Assembly (NCBI GenBank): GCA_030447245.1
Contig: JAUJPG010000025.1
Location: 24,399 to 88,398 of the forward strand
DNA from: Chloroflexota bacterium
Lineage (GTDB): Bacteria > Chloroflexota > UBA6077 > JACCZL01
Length of the DNA: 64,000 bases
Reading direction: 5' to 3'
Within the stretch, counting starts at the first letter, position 1, and every line of letters starts with the position of its first letter. Below the pieces are notes generated by a model. That model ran no database searches. It was given only the letters and a program-made list of their open reading frames with translations, and was not told the DNA's origin. Shown here in pieces: positions 18,933 to 30,242 of this stretch. Both the position numbers and the translations under genes were made by a program.

Positions 18933-19901
18933 GTGGCAATTGCCGTCTCAGACTTCCGCGTGATGCTGGAGCCCCAGGAGGGCGGGACTTACGAGGAGAT
19001 GCTGGCCCTGGCGCGGCGGGCGGAGGCGCTCGGGTTCAGCGGTTTCTTCCGCTCAGATCACTACCATCCAATGAACGTCCCGCTCACGTCCGACGCGACC
19101 GATGCCTGGGCGATCCTGGCCGGGCTGGCGCGCGAGACGCGAACGATTCGCCTCGGGACGATGGTCAGTCCGATGACCTTCCGCCACCCGAGTGAGCTCG
19201 CCAAGCTTGTCGCGACGGTGGATCGTATGAGCAACGGGCGGATCGAGGTCGGCATGGGCGCCGGCTGGTTCGAGAAGGAGCATGTCGCCTACGGACTCCC
19301 GTTCCCGCCGGCCAGGGAGCGCGTTGACCGGCTGGAGGAGTCGCTCGACGTGTGCACCCGCCTCTGGGGCGACGGGCTGGCGACGTTCGAAGGTACGCTG
19401 TTTCGCTTGAAAGACGCGCCCGGCTACCCCAAGCCGGTTCAGCGGCCACACCCGCCGATCATCATCGGTGGCGGTGGGCCAAAGCGCACGCCGGCCCTGG
19501 CCGCTCGGTTCGCCGACGAGTTCAACGTCTTCGGCGGCGACCAGACGGTCTTCGTCGAGCGGCGGCAGCGGGTCGTGGATGCCTGCGAGCAGCGTGGCCG
19601 TGATCCGTCCGATCTCCGATACTCGTGGGCCGGCCCGACGATTGTGGGCACCGGCGAGCAGGATCTCCGTCGCCGCTGCCAGCGGCGGCTGGATTACAAC
19701 GGCCAGAGTGACGAGGTGGGCGGCTGGATCGAGGAGATGCGCGCGGCCGGCATGCTGATCGGAACGGTCGAGCAGGTCAGCCAGCAGATCGACGCACTCA
19801 AAACCGCCGGCTGCTCGCGCTGGTACTTGCAGATCATCCCAGTGGACGACGACGGGATGCTGGAGATCATCGCCAGGGACCTCGCGCCCAGGTGCGCGTG
19901 A
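18933..19901 (+). CDS. LLM-class F420-dependent oxidoreductase (TIGR03560-like)
   Basis: A 322-residue TIM-barrel flavin/F420 enzyme. GTG 18933 follows AAGGAG at 18921-18926 with six-base spacing. Family features are GFSGFFRSDHY, the ETRTIRLGTMVSPMTFRHP strand, GRIEVGMGAGWFEKEH, and PHPPIIIGGGGPKRTPALAARFADEFN. It ends with a segment predicting the effector domain of the group (EEMRAAGMLIGTVEQVSQQI). It probably uses F420H2 generated by the neighbouring Fgd, but the substrate is unknown. The gene lies between the MBL hydrolase and ligA on the same strand. Confidence 0.88.
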   Translation: MAIAVSDFRVMLEPQEGGTYEEMLALARRAEALGFSGFFRSDHYHPMNVPLTSDATDAWAILAGLARETRTIRLGTMVSPMTFRHPSELAKLVATVDRMSNGRIEVGMGAGWFEKEHVAYGLPFPPARERVDRLEESLDVCTRLWGDGLATFEGTLFRLKDAPGYPKPVQRPHPPIIIGGGGPKRTPALAARFADEFNVFGGDQTVFVERRQRVVDACEQRGRDPSDLRYSWAGPTIVGTGEQDLRRRCQRRLDYNGQSDEVGGWIEEMRAAGMLIGTVEQVSQQIDALKTAGCSRWYLQIIPVDDDGMLEIIARDLAPRCA

Positions 19902-19909
19902 GCGAGTAG

Positions 19910-22255
<2,346 letters not shown>

Positions 22256-22336
22256 GGGCGCCGCGAGTGGCGCGCTACGAAGCGGTTAGGATGCGAGGGT
22301 GGTCATCGACCCGCGGGTCGAGGTTGGCGCAGGTGC

Positions 22337-22768
22337 TCAGGAGGTCGGGCGGGCGCCGGCTTCGACCTCGCGCATGACGGCATCGCGGCGGAGCTGCTGG
22401 ACGGCGGCCTTGAGGGTGCCGATGCCGACCGACGCGCACTTGATGCGCGACATCACCACTTCGCGGCCCATCTCGTCGATCATGTCGTCGACGTTGGACG
22501 CCTCGATCTCCTCGAGCGACTGGCCCTCGTACTTTTCTGCGACCATCGAGGCGCCGGCCTGGCTGATGGTGCAGCCCTCGCCCTCGAAGCGGATCGCCGT
22601 CGCAACCCCGTCGTCGACGTTGACGTACATCGTCACAACGTCGCCGCAGCCGGGATTGCCGCCGCTCATCGTCGCATCGGCGCCCTCGATGCGCCCCTTG
22701 TTGCGCGGGGTCTGATAGTAGTCAAGCAAGTTGTCGATGTAACCCTGGCGATCGAACACGCTAGACAA
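22337..22768 (-). CDS. sufU: SufU-type iron-sulfur assembly protein
   Basis: A 143-residue IscU/SufU-like protein with the three conserved Cys in NPGCGD, GEGCTISQA and RIKCASV. The 18-20-residue insertion between the second and third Cys is typical of SufU. SufU accepts sulfur from SufS through a zinc site. The start may be TTG 22768 or GTG 22759; GAGG lies upstream of both. It is downstream of a sulfurtransferase on the same strand (122-base gap) and convergent with ligA. No sufS, sufB, sufC or sufD is in the window, which is unusual since sufU commonly follows sufS. Confidence 0.9.
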   Translation of the reverse strand: MSSVFDRQGYIDNLLDYYQTPRNKGRIEGADATMSGGNPGCGDVVTMYVNVDDGVATAIRFEGEGCTISQAGASMVAEKYEGQSLEEIEASNVDDMIDEMGREVVMSRIKCASVGIGTLKAAVQQLRRDAVMREVEAGARPTS

Positions 22769-22890
22769 TCCTCGAGCGGGCCGTTACGCGCCCTGAAGTT
22801 CTCGATAGGTGTAACCCACGCACGGGCCCCGAGATTCCCGCCCGATCCCTTGTCCGCTTGCAGGAGGGGCTAGACGCCCCCCTCCCGGTT

Positions 22891-23772
22891 TCAGGCGCGA
22901 GACGCCTCGGCCGGCTTGGCGACGTCCTTCTCGATGGGGGCACGAACCAGGCTGCCCCACTCGGTCCAGGAGCCGTCGTAGTTGCGGACGTTCGGGTACC
23001 CGAGGAGCTGGGTCAGCACGAACCAGGTGTGGGCCGAGCGCTCGCCGATCCGGCAGTAGGCGACGACGTCCTTGTCTGGCGTGATCCCCTTGCCGCCGTA
23101 AATCTGCTTCAGCTCCTCGGCTGGCTTGAAGGTGCCGTTCTGCGCTACCGCCGTGCCCCACGGGATGCTCTGCGCGCCGGGGATGTGGCCGGCCCGCTGG
23201 GCGCCTTCCTGAGGGTAGCCGATCATGTGGAGCACCTCACCGCTGTACTCCTGCGGCGAGCGGACGTCCACTAGCGCGTAGCCCGGCTTGCCGAGAATCT
23301 CCTCGACGTCGCGGCGGAAGGCGCGGAGATCGGCGTTTGGCTCCTTCGCGGTGTACCGCGTGGGCTCGATCCTTGGCGCCTCGCGCGTCAGCGGGCGGCC
23401 TTCGTCGATCCACTTCTGGCGGCCACCGTTCATCACCCGCGCGTCCTGGTGGCCATAGTACTTGAAGAGCCAGAAGCTGTAGCAAGCGTACCAGTTGTTC
23501 TTGTCGCCGTAGAAGATCACCGTCGTGTCGTTCGAGATCCCCCAGCGGGCCATCAACTGCTCGAAGCCGGCCTTGTCGACGAAGTCGCGGCGGACGGAGT
23601 CCTGGACGTCCACGAGCCAATCCAGCTTGACCGCGCCGGGGACGTGGCCCTGCTCGTACAGCAGGACGTCCTCATCCGCCTCAACCAGGCGGATGTTCGG
23701 ATCGTTCAGGTGCTCGGCGACCCACGCGGTCTCAACCAGCACCTCTGGATGCGCGTAACCGTCGTTCGCCAC
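22891..23772 (-). CDS. Thiosulfate sulfurtransferase (two-rhodanese protein)
   Basis: About 293 residues with two rhodanese domains. The N-terminal inactive domain contains [22 protein letters not shown], and the C-terminal domain has the catalytic loop [14 protein letters not shown] with active Cys in CRIGERS, the form found in CysA/SseA-like thiosulfate sulfurtransferases. It also has [16 protein letters not shown] near the end. It transfers sulfane sulfur from thiosulfate or mercaptopyruvate. GTG 23772 is preferred over ATG 23793 because GAGGGGGG precedes it by seven bases, while the ATG abuts its purine tract. It may supply sulfur to SufU encoded downstream; this is inferred from position only. 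Confidence 0.9.
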   Translation of the reverse strand: MANDGYAHPEVLVETAWVAEHLNDPNIRLVEADEDVLLYEQGHVPGAVKLDWLVDVQDSVRRDFVDKAGFEQLMARWGISNDTTVIFYGDKNNWYACYSFWLFKYYGHQDARVMNGGRQKWIDEGRPLTREAPRIEPTRYTAKEPNADLRAFRRDVEEILGKPGYALVDVRSPQEYSGEVLHMIGYPQEGAQRAGHIPGAQSIPWGTAVAQNGTFKPAEELKQIYGGKGITPDKDVVAYCRIGERSAHTWFVLTQLLGYPNVRNYDGSWTEWGSLVRAPIEKDVAKPAEASRA

Positions 23773-23814
23773 TGCCGTCCCCCCTCGGTACATCTCCGCC
23801 TGGATTTAGGCGGG

Positions 23815-23843
23815 ATGATAACAATTCCGATAGACATGGTCAA
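23815..23843 (-). promoter_or_regulatory. Promoter of the sulfurtransferase-sufU unit
   Basis: On the minus strand TTGACC (23843-23838), 17 bases, TATCAT (23820-23815). Expected leader is about 35 bases. Confidence 0.6.
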
Positions 23844-23946
23844 CAACCGTGACGACCCGGGCGTGTTCGTCCAGCGTGCGTGTTCTTTCCCTCGCATCAG
23901 CGGCAGAGGTACAATGTAGGGTGAGCGCGCCACGGCTGGCTCCGTC

Positions 23947-23976
23947 TTGACGCTGCCGGAAAGGCGTGGCTATGAT
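23947..23976 (+). promoter_or_regulatory. Promoter of the rny operon
   Basis: TTGACG (23947-23952), 18-base spacer, TATGAT (23971-23976), in the divergent region between the sulfurtransferase and rny. It would give a leader of about 110 bases. Confidence 0.6.
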
Positions 23977-24083
23977 GGGCGCGCTTTCGCCTTGTATGTC
24001 TACCGACATCACTGCGCGGGACGACCGACGTCCGCGCTGAGAAGAGAGGGACAAAGGGGCCTGGACGATTACCTCGAAAGGGG

Positions 24084-25625
24084 GTGGGGATCGTGGAAGC
24101 CTTGATCCTCATCATCGTTGGGCTCGTCACATTGGCCGTGGGCTTCGGGGCCGGTACTGCCCTGAGGCAGCGTCGTGCTGTGGATCCCGTCAAGGAGGCC
24201 GCGGCAGCTTCCGAGAAGCTGCTGGCTGAGGCCGCCGCGAAGGAGAAAGAGCTCCTCCTCCAGGCCAAAGACGAGGCTTTGCAGATCCGCACCGCGGCGG
24301 AGACGGAAGGCCGTGAGCGCCGCGCCGAGATCCAGCGCCGTGAGAAGCGCCTCCAACAGCAAGAAGAGCTCCTCGACCGCAAGACCGAGGACCTGGACCA
24401 GCGCGAGCGAGCCAGTCAGGCTCGGGCCCGCGAAGTGGACCTTGCCGAAAAGCAGGTCCAGGAGCTGCGGGCCGAGGAGGTCCGCGCCCTGGAGCAGGCC
24501 TCCGGTCTGACCCGCGACCAGGCACGTGAGGTCATCATCGGCGAGGTCGAGCAGCGGGTGCGGGACGCCTGCGCCCGCCGGCTGCGCGAGATCGAGCTGG
24601 AGGCCAACGACGAAGCCGAGTCCCGCGCCCGCCGGATCATCGGCACCGCGATCCAGCGCTACTCGAGCGACCAGGTGGCCGAGGGAACGACGTCCGTCGT
24701 CCCCATCCCGAACGAGGAGATGAAGGGGCGGATCATCGGCCGCGAAGGGCGCAACATCCGCGCCCTGGAAGCGGCGACCGGCGTCGACCTGATCATCGAC
24801 GATACGCCCGACGCCGTCACGGTGTCTGCCTTCGACCCGGTCAGACGGGAGATCGCCCGCCTGGCGCTGACCAAGCTGGTCACCGACGGCCGCATCCATC
24901 CTGCTCGGATCGAGGAGGTCGTCGGCAAGGCCAAGCAGGAGGTTGAGGCGCACATCAAGCAGCAGGGGGAGACTGCGGCCTACGAGGCGGGAGTCCACGG
25001 CTTGCACCCGGAGGTCGTCAAGGTCATGGGGCGGATGCGGTTCCGCACCAGTTACGGCCAGAACCAGCTTCGGCACTCCGTGGAAGTGGCCCACCTTGCG
25101 GCGATGATGGCTGCCGAGCTCGGCGCCGACGTCGTCCAGACCCGGCGAGCGGCGTTTCTGCACGACGTCGGTAAGGTGATGACCCACGAGGTCGAGGGCC
25201 CGCACCATATCATCGGCGCTGACTTCGTCCGCCGCTTCGGCGAGGTCCCGGAAGTCTGCGAGGCGATCAGCGGCCACCACGATCACGACCCGGAGTACCA
25301 GACCGTCGAGGCGGTGTTGGTCCAGGCGGCCGACGCCATCTCGGGCGCGCGGCCCGGCGCGCGGCGCGAGAGTGTCGAGCACTACGTCAAGCGACTCGAA
25401 GCGCTCGAGAGCGTGGCCAACTCGTTCGAGGGCGTCGAGAAGTCGTTCGCGATCCAGGCCGGCCGCGAGGTGCGGATCGTGGTCAAGCCAGAAGAGATCG
25501 ACGACTTCGGGGCGGTCCGCCTGGCGCGCGACATCGTCAAGCGCATCGAGGAGACCCTCCAGTACCCGGGCCAGGTCAAGGTGACCGTCGTCCGCGAAAC
25601 CCGCGCCGTCGACTACGCGCGCTAG
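24084..25625 (+). CDS. rny: Ribonuclease Y
   Basis: A membrane-anchored endoribonuclease that starts mRNA decay. An N-terminal helix ([19 protein letters not shown]) is followed by a long coiled coil rich in Glu/Lys/Gln (about 25-175). Then come a KH domain with GREGRN and an HD domain with FLHDVGK (metal-binding His-Asp) and HHDHDP, and a C-terminal domain ending ETRAVDYAR. Length is 513 residues from GTG 24084 or 510 from GTG 24093; the latter has AAAGGGGGT seven bases upstream and is probably right. ymdB follows 20 bases after, the same order as in Bacillus and many other bacteria. Confidence 0.95.
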   Translation: MGIVEALILIIVGLVTLAVGFGAGTALRQRRAVDPVKEAAAASEKLLAEAAAKEKELLLQAKDEALQIRTAAETEGRERRAEIQRREKRLQQQEELLDRKTEDLDQRERASQARAREVDLAEKQVQELRAEEVRALEQASGLTRDQAREVIIGEVEQRVRDACARRLREIELEANDEAESRARRIIGTAIQRYSSDQVAEGTTSVVPIPNEEMKGRIIGREGRNIRALEAATGVDLIIDDTPDAVTVSAFDPVRREIARLALTKLVTDGRIHPARIEEVVGKAKQEVEAHIKQQGETAAYEAGVHGLHPEVVKVMGRMRFRTSYGQNQLRHSVEVAHLAAMMAAELGADVVQTRRAAFLHDVGKVMTHEVEGPHHIIGADFVRRFGEVPEVCEAISGHHDHDPEYQTVEAVLVQAADAISGARPGARRESVEHYVKRLEALESVANSFEGVEKSFAIQAGREVRIVVKPEEIDDFGAVRLARDIVKRIEETLQYPGQVKVTVVRETRAVDYAR

Positions 25626-25644
25626 CGGTGGAGAGTGTCGCCTA

Positions 25645-26424
25645 GTGCGGATTCTCGCGCTCGGCGATATCTTCGGTGCGCCTGGCCGGCAGGCGGCCCG
25701 CAAGCTGGTACCAGAACTGCGCGCGAGCCTGGACCTGGACCTCGTGGTCGCCAATGCTGAGAACATGGCCGGCGGCAAAGGGATGACCGCCCAGACGCTC
25801 GCCGAGCTGCGCGCGGCCGGCGTCGACATCGTCACCTCCGGCAACCACGTCTGGGACCAGCGGGAGATGCTGACCTATCTCGACAAGCCCGGAACGGAGT
25901 CCGTCCTGCGCCCGCTCAACTACCCGCCCGGAGCGCCCGGCCGCGGCTGGTGGCTCGGCGACGGCGTGCTCGTCGTCAACCTGATGGGACGGCTGTTCAT
26001 GCGCGACCTGGACTGCCCGTTCCAGGCGATCGACCGCCTGCTGGAAGGGCCGGCCGGTGAGGCGCCGATCAAGATCGTGGACTTCCACGCCGAGGCGACG
26101 TCCGAGAAGATCGCGCTGGCCTGGCACCTGGACGGCCGAGTCAGCGCCGTCTTCGGGACCCATACCCACGTCCCGACCGCGGACGCGCGCATCCTGCCCG
26201 GCGGGACCGCCGCCATTACCGACGTCGGGATGGTCGGCCCACACCACTCGGTCATCGGCATGCCGCCGGCGGAGGCCGTTCGTGGCTTCGTGACCGGCCT
26301 TCCCACCAAGTTCGGGGTCGCCGAAGGCCCGGTCCAGTTCAACGCCGTGCTGATCGAGGTCGACGCCCAGACTGGCCGCGCCGACGCGATCTGCCGCGTC
26401 GACCGCCTCCTGGAGGACACGTGA
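25645..26424 (+). CDS. ymdB: YmdB-family 2',3'-cyclic-nucleotide phosphodiesterase
   Basis: A 259-residue calcineurin-like metallophosphatase of the TIGR00282 type. Metal-binding signatures are LALGDIFGAPGR, VVANAENMAGGKGM, TSGNHVWDQ, VDFHAEATSEK and FGTHTHVPTADARI. YmdB hydrolyses 2',3'-cyclic nucleotides produced by RNA cleavage, so its place directly after rny fits. GTG 25645 was chosen, with GGTGGAGAG upstream. The stop overlaps the start of the PHP gene (GTGA), indicating coupling. Confidence 0.92.
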   Translation: MRILALGDIFGAPGRQAARKLVPELRASLDLDLVVANAENMAGGKGMTAQTLAELRAAGVDIVTSGNHVWDQREMLTYLDKPGTESVLRPLNYPPGAPGRGWWLGDGVLVVNLMGRLFMRDLDCPFQAIDRLLEGPAGEAPIKIVDFHAEATSEKIALAWHLDGRVSAVFGTHTHVPTADARILPGGTAAITDVGMVGPHHSVIGMPPAEAVRGFVTGLPTKFGVAEGPVQFNAVLIEVDAQTGRADAICRVDRLLEDT

Positions 26425-27308
26425 CCGAGGGCAAGATCGATCTGCATCTGCACACGCTGGCCTCGGACGGCCGACTGACGCCGGAGGAGCTGGTCCGCCT
26501 GGCCCACGAGCGCGGCGTCCACCGCCTGGCGGTGACCGACCACGACACGACCGACGCGGTCGCCGCGGCGACCGCCATCGGCGCCACGCTCGGCGTCGAG
26601 GTGATCGCCGGCGTCGAGCTGGGGACCGATAGCGCCAGCGGCGACCTGCACATGCTCGGCCTCTTCCTGGGTTACGAGGACGCGCGGTTCCAGGCGACGA
26701 TGGCCCGCTTCCGCGATGGCCGCATCGCGCGCGCCCAGGAGACGGTGGCCATCCTGAACACGCTCGGCTGCGAGATCACCTACGAGCGGGTCCGCGAGAT
26801 TGCCGGCGAGGCGTCGATTGGCCGTCCCCACGTCGCCCGCGCGCTGCTCGAAGCCGGGTACGTTCAATCGATGCCCGAGGCGTTCGACGTCTACCTGGGC
26901 GACGACAAGCCGGCCAACGTCCCGCGCGAGAAGTTCAACCCGGTCCAGGCGATCGAGCTGATCCACTCGGTCGGCGGGCTGGCAATCGTCGCCCACCCGA
27001 GTGAGGGACGGGGCGTGACCCACCAGGTCCCGGAGCTTGCCGAGGCGGGCCTGGACGGACTCGAGTGCTACTACCAGGGCTACGACCGCGAGCGCGTGGA
27101 AAGCCTGGTGGCCCTGGCCCGCGCCCACAACCTCGTCCCGACCGGCGGCAGCGACTTCCACGGCTTTCCCCTGTCCGGCCACACCGAGGTCGTCAACTGG
27201 CCCGGTTCCGTCGAGATCCCCCCTGCCATCCTCGATGAGCTCGAAGCCCGCCTGGCGAACCGGTACCATTTCGAACAGCATGTCAAAGACCAACTGGGCG
27301 AGGGTTGA
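26421..27308 (+). CDS. PHP-domain phosphoesterase (TrpH/RNase AM-like)
   Basis: A 295-residue metal-dependent phosphoesterase. PHP motifs are DLHLHTLASDG near residue 7, LAVTDHDTTD near 38, GVELGT, IVAHPSEG near 190, and GSDFHG near 242. The closest described relatives are E. coli YciV/RNase AM (5'-3' exonuclease on short RNA and 3',5'-bisnucleotide phosphatase). Overlap with ymdB and the rny context support a role in RNA turnover; this is inference. The 3' end overlaps a small DUF4415 gene by 29 bases. Confidence 0.88.
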   Translation: MTEGKIDLHLHTLASDGRLTPEELVRLAHERGVHRLAVTDHDTTDAVAAATAIGATLGVEVIAGVELGTDSASGDLHMLGLFLGYEDARFQATMARFRDGRIARAQETVAILNTLGCEITYERVREIAGEASIGRPHVARALLEAGYVQSMPEAFDVYLGDDKPANVPREKFNPVQAIELIHSVGGLAIVAHPSEGRGVTHQVPELAEAGLDGLECYYQGYDRERVESLVALARAHNLVPTGGSDFHGFPLSGHTEVVNWPGSVEIPPAILDELEARLANRYHFEQHVKDQLGEG

Positions 27309-27522
27309 CGCCTTGACGGACGATGACGTCGACAGGTCCGACGCTCCGCCTCTGACAGAGGACTTCTTCCGCCGCGCGACCTGGCGAAAGCCGACCTCGG
27401 TACCCGTCACCATCCGCATTGACCCCGAGACCCTGGCCTGGTTCCAAGCGCAGGGCGAAGAGGGTGAGCGACGCATGTCGGCAGCGCTTCGGCTCTATGC
27501 CGAGGTGCACCGCGCAACGTGA
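27280..27522 (+). CDS. BrnA/DUF4415-family antitoxin-like protein (orphan)
   Basis: An 80-residue protein starting MSKTNWARVDALTDDDVDRSDAPPL, the typical DUF4415 opening, then TEDFFRRATWRKP and a ribbon-helix-helix part VPVTIRIDPETLAWFQAQG. BrnA proteins are antitoxins of BrnT ribonuclease toxins and bind DNA. BrnT normally lies just upstream, but here the PHP gene occupies that place and overlaps by 29 bases, so no partner toxin exists. ATG 27280 is chosen because the family N-terminus is complete from there; TTG 27313 is an alternative. Confidence 0.8.
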   Translation: MSKTNWARVDALTDDDVDRSDAPPLTEDFFRRATWRKPTSVPVTIRIDPETLAWFQAQGEEGERRMSAALRLYAEVHRAT

Positions 27523-27629
27523 GTCACCTCGGTGCCACCCTGGAGCGCGATGACGTTCTGACGACGCCGCTCTTGCCGGGCTTCACCTGCCCCTTGCCGG
27601 ATCTCTGGGGCTCACTCCCCAAGGAGTGA
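27519..27629 (+). pseudogene. Uma2-family nuclease, C-terminal relic
   Basis: A 36-residue frame, VSHLGATLERDDVLTTPLLP then GFTCPLPDLWG, resembling the C-terminal end of Uma2/DUF820 proteins (TSPLLPGFxLPLxxLW). The nuclease core is missing. It overlaps the stop of the DUF4415 gene by four bases. It is probably the tail of a former gene left by deletion. Confidence 0.4.
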
Positions 27630-27681
27630 TCGCAGCCGACCGGCGCCAGGGCACAAGGGTGGGATGACTGGCGTGCCCGCG

Positions 27682-28386
27682 TTACATCCCGAGATAGGCC
27701 TGCCGGACCAGGTCACTGCGCAGCAGCTCGGCGCCGGTGCCGGATAGCACGATCCGACCGGTCTGGAGCACGTAGCCGCGGTCGGCGAGCTGGAGCGCCT
27801 CGACGACATTCTGCTCGACCAGCAGGATCGTCGCCCCCTCGGCTTTGATCCGAGCAAGACTCGCCAGGATGTCCTCGACCAACCGCGGGGCGATGCCCAG
27901 TGACGGCTCGTCCAGCATCAGCAGCCGTGGTTGGGCCATCAACCCCCGCCCGATCGCCAGCATCTGCTGTTCGCCGCCGGACAGCGTGCCGGCCAGCTGC
28001 GTTTGCCTGTCCCGCAGGATCGGGAACAGATCGAAGATCCGGTCGCGCATGGCCGACCGCTCGCCCGGCGACTTGCGGGTGTAGGCGCCGACGGTCAGGT
28101 TCTGGGTGACCGTCAGCCGGGCGAACAATCGCCGACCCTCCGGGACGTGCGCGATCCCCAGCCCGACCACCCGATGGGCGGATACGCCGTCGATCCGCCG
28201 CTGCTCGAACCGCACAGAGCCGGCGATCGGCCGTAGCAGTCCGGACACTGTCTTCAGGATCGTCGACTTACCGGCCCCGTTCGAGCCGACGATCGTGACG
28301 ATCTCGCCGGCAGCGATGTCGAACGAGACGCCGTGCAGGGCGGGCACGCCGTCGTAGCCGACCTCGACGTTGTCCAGGCTCAGCAC
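27682..28386 (-). CDS. livF: Branched-chain amino acid ABC transporter ATP-binding protein
   Basis: A 234-residue ATPase of a Liv-type (HAAT) importer. Walker A is GSNGAGKST, the signature is LSGGEQQML, and Walker B is LLMLDEPSLG followed by the LivF-type continuation IAPRLVEDI; the switch His is replaced in LLVEQNV, the usual LivF form. It overlaps livG by seven bases and is last of five genes livKHMGF on the minus strand. Substrates of such systems include branched-chain amino acids, urea, amides and aromatic acids, so the exact ligand is open. Confidence 0.93.
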   Translation of the reverse strand: MLSLDNVEVGYDGVPALHGVSFDIAAGEIVTIVGSNGAGKSTILKTVSGLLRPIAGSVRFEQRRIDGVSAHRVVGLGIAHVPEGRRLFARLTVTQNLTVGAYTRKSPGERSAMRDRIFDLFPILRDRQTQLAGTLSGGEQQMLAIGRGLMAQPRLLMLDEPSLGIAPRLVEDILASLARIKAEGATILLVEQNVVEALQLADRGYVLQTGRIVLSGTGAELLRSDLVRQAYLGM

Positions 28387-29126
28387 GCCGGCGGCTCCGC
28401 GATGACCGCGCGATACCGCTCCCCGAGGTAGGCCTTGATGACCTCCTCGTTGCGGGACACCGCTTCCGGGCGGCCCTCGAGAAGCTTGCGGCCGTTCGTC
28501 AGCACGACAACCCGGTCCGAGATTGGCATGATGACCTCCATCACGTGCTCGACCATCAGGATGGCGATCCCGCGCGCGTGGGCGGTGCGGACCAGGTCGA
28601 TGGCCTCCTGGCGCTCGCGGGGGTTCAGACCCGCCATCACCTCGTCCAGCATCAACAGCTTCGGGCGCGTCGCCAGCGCCCTGGCGAGCTCGACCCGCTT
28701 GCGCTCGGCGATCGTCAGGCCGGCGCCGAGGACGTGCCGCTTGTGGGCCAGGCCGGTCAGCTCCAGCACTTCCTCAGCGTCCACGCGCGCCTGGCTGGTA
28801 CCGCTGGCGCGCAGCAAGGCGCCCACCATCACGTTCTCGAGGACGGTCATCTCACGGAACGTCCGAACGATCTGGAACGTCCGCGCGATCCCGCGCCAGC
28901 AGATCTCTTCCGGCGTCTGGCCCACCACGTCCTGCCCTTCGAGCAGCACCTGGCCGTTCGTCGCGCGAAGCGTGCCCGAAATGCAGCTAAACAGTGTCGT
29001 CTTGCCGGCTCCGTTCGGGCCGATCAGACCGACGATCTCGTCGGCGTCGACGTGCAGGCTGACGCTGTCGTTGGCAACCAGGCCGCCGAAGCGCATCGTC
29101 AGGTCGCGGACTTCGAGCAGCGGCAC
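28380..29126 (-). CDS. livG: Branched-chain amino acid ABC transporter ATP-binding protein
   Basis: A 248-residue ATPase, partner of LivF. Walker A is GPNGAGKTT, the signature region is the LivG type (LTIAERKRVELARALATRPKLLMLDE, with LSxGQ replaced by TIAERK), and the C-terminal extension (VVVLTNGRKLLEGRPEAV, then AYLGERY) is the LivG tail. It lies between livM (20-base gap) and livF (seven-base overlap), consistent with one operon. Confidence 0.93.
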   Translation of the reverse strand: MPLLEVRDLTMRFGGLVANDSVSLHVDADEIVGLIGPNGAGKTTLFSCISGTLRATNGQVLLEGQDVVGQTPEEICWRGIARTFQIVRTFREMTVLENVMVGALLRASGTSQARVDAEEVLELTGLAHKRHVLGAGLTIAERKRVELARALATRPKLLMLDEVMAGLNPRERQEAIDLVRTAHARGIAILMVEHVMEVIMPISDRVVVLTNGRKLLEGRPEAVSRNEEVIKAYLGERYRAVIAEPPAC

Positions 29127-29146
29127 CGTCCCGGCTCCGGCCGGCC

Positions 29147-30217
29147 TCAGCCTCGGCCGCGGAAGCGGCGCGAGATCGCCACCAGGCCGCCCGGCTGGAA
29201 GACGGCGACCAGGACGATGAGCGCGCCGTAGACCATCAGGTCGATGGCCCGGCCGCCGCCGCCCGACTGCGCCAGGTAGACCCGGGTCCCCTCGGACAGC
29301 GGGATCAGCACCAGCGCGCCGAGCAAAGGCCCCCAGATGCTGCCAATCCCACCGAGCACCGCGACCAGGCAGATCAGCACCGACAGCGACAGTGGCAGCA
29401 CGCTCTCCGGGTCAATGACCAGGATGTACTGAGCGTACAACGTCCCGGCCATCGCGGTCAGCGCGGCGCTGATGGCGATGGCGTACAACTTGTAGCGCGT
29501 GATCTTCACACCCAGCGACCGCGCGGCCAGCGGGTCTCCCTTGATGGCTCGGAAGTAGTAGCCCAGGCGCGAGCGCTCGACCAGGAAGGCGCAGCCGAAC
29601 GCAATCGCGGCCATCGCGAGCGCGATGTAATAGTAGGGCAGCTTGCTCGAGTGGAACTGGAAGTTGACGAACGCCTCCGGCAGGAGCGGGAGGTGGATGC
29701 CGCTGGCGCCGCCGACCTCGCGCCAGTTGATGAACAGCGTCTGGACAATCTCGCCGACGGCGATCGTGGCGATCGCGAAGTAGTGTCCGCCCAGGCGAAA
29801 GCAGGGATACCCGATCGCCAGCGAGACCAGCACCGCGACGAACATCCCAACCAGGATGCCGAGCCATGGCGACAGTCCGATCCTGGTCATCAGCAGGGTC
29901 GACGTGTAGGCGCCGACGCCGAAGAAGACGGCGTTGCCGAGCGAGATCTGGCCGGCGTAGCCGCCAAGGATGTTCCAGGCCTGCGCCAGCGTGGCGTACA
30001 GGCAGATCATGATCAGGATGTGGAGCGGGTGGACCAGTCGCTGCGCCTCCAGGACGAGCGGTAGTCCCAGGAGGACGAGCGCCGCGATCGCCCCGACGGC
30101 GAGGCGTGACGCCGAGGCCGCGCGGCCGCGTGACCGCTCGGGCGGCAGCGCGGTCGGATCGAGGCCCGGCCCGGCCGGCATGGACGTCGAGTCGGAAGGC
30201 TGATCGACGGTGGTCAT
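29147..30217 (-). CDS. livM: Branched-chain amino acid ABC transporter permease LivM
   Basis: A 356-residue permease with about nine or ten hydrophobic segments and a 35-residue cytoplasmic N-terminus rich in Pro/Ser. Family marks are NILGGYAGQISLGNAVFFGVGAY and RAIKGDPLAARSLGVKITRYKL (coupling loop). LVAVLGGIGSIWGPLLGALVL is the second half signature. It pairs with LivH encoded upstream; only 25 bases separate them. Confidence 0.93.
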   Translation of the reverse strand: MTTVDQPSDSTSMPAGPGLDPTALPPERSRGRAASASRLAVGAIAALVLLGLPLVLEAQRLVHPLHILIMICLYATLAQAWNILGGYAGQISLGNAVFFGVGAYTSTLLMTRIGLSPWLGILVGMFVAVLVSLAIGYPCFRLGGHYFAIATIAVGEIVQTLFINWREVGGASGIHLPLLPEAFVNFQFHSSKLPYYYIALAMAAIAFGCAFLVERSRLGYYFRAIKGDPLAARSLGVKITRYKLYAIAISAALTAMAGTLYAQYILVIDPESVLPLSLSVLICLVAVLGGIGSIWGPLLGALVLIPLSEGTRVYLAQSGGGGRAIDLMVYGALIVLVAVFQPGGLVAISRRFRGRG

Positions 30218-30242
30218 CGTGGAATACTCGCGCCCGGCCGTG

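Noticed and set aside
24069..25844. Long minus-strand open frame (about 590 codons) opposite rny and ymdB
   Set aside because: A high-GC antisense shadow: it mirrors conserved RNase Y codons, shows no family motif and has no ribosome-binding site.
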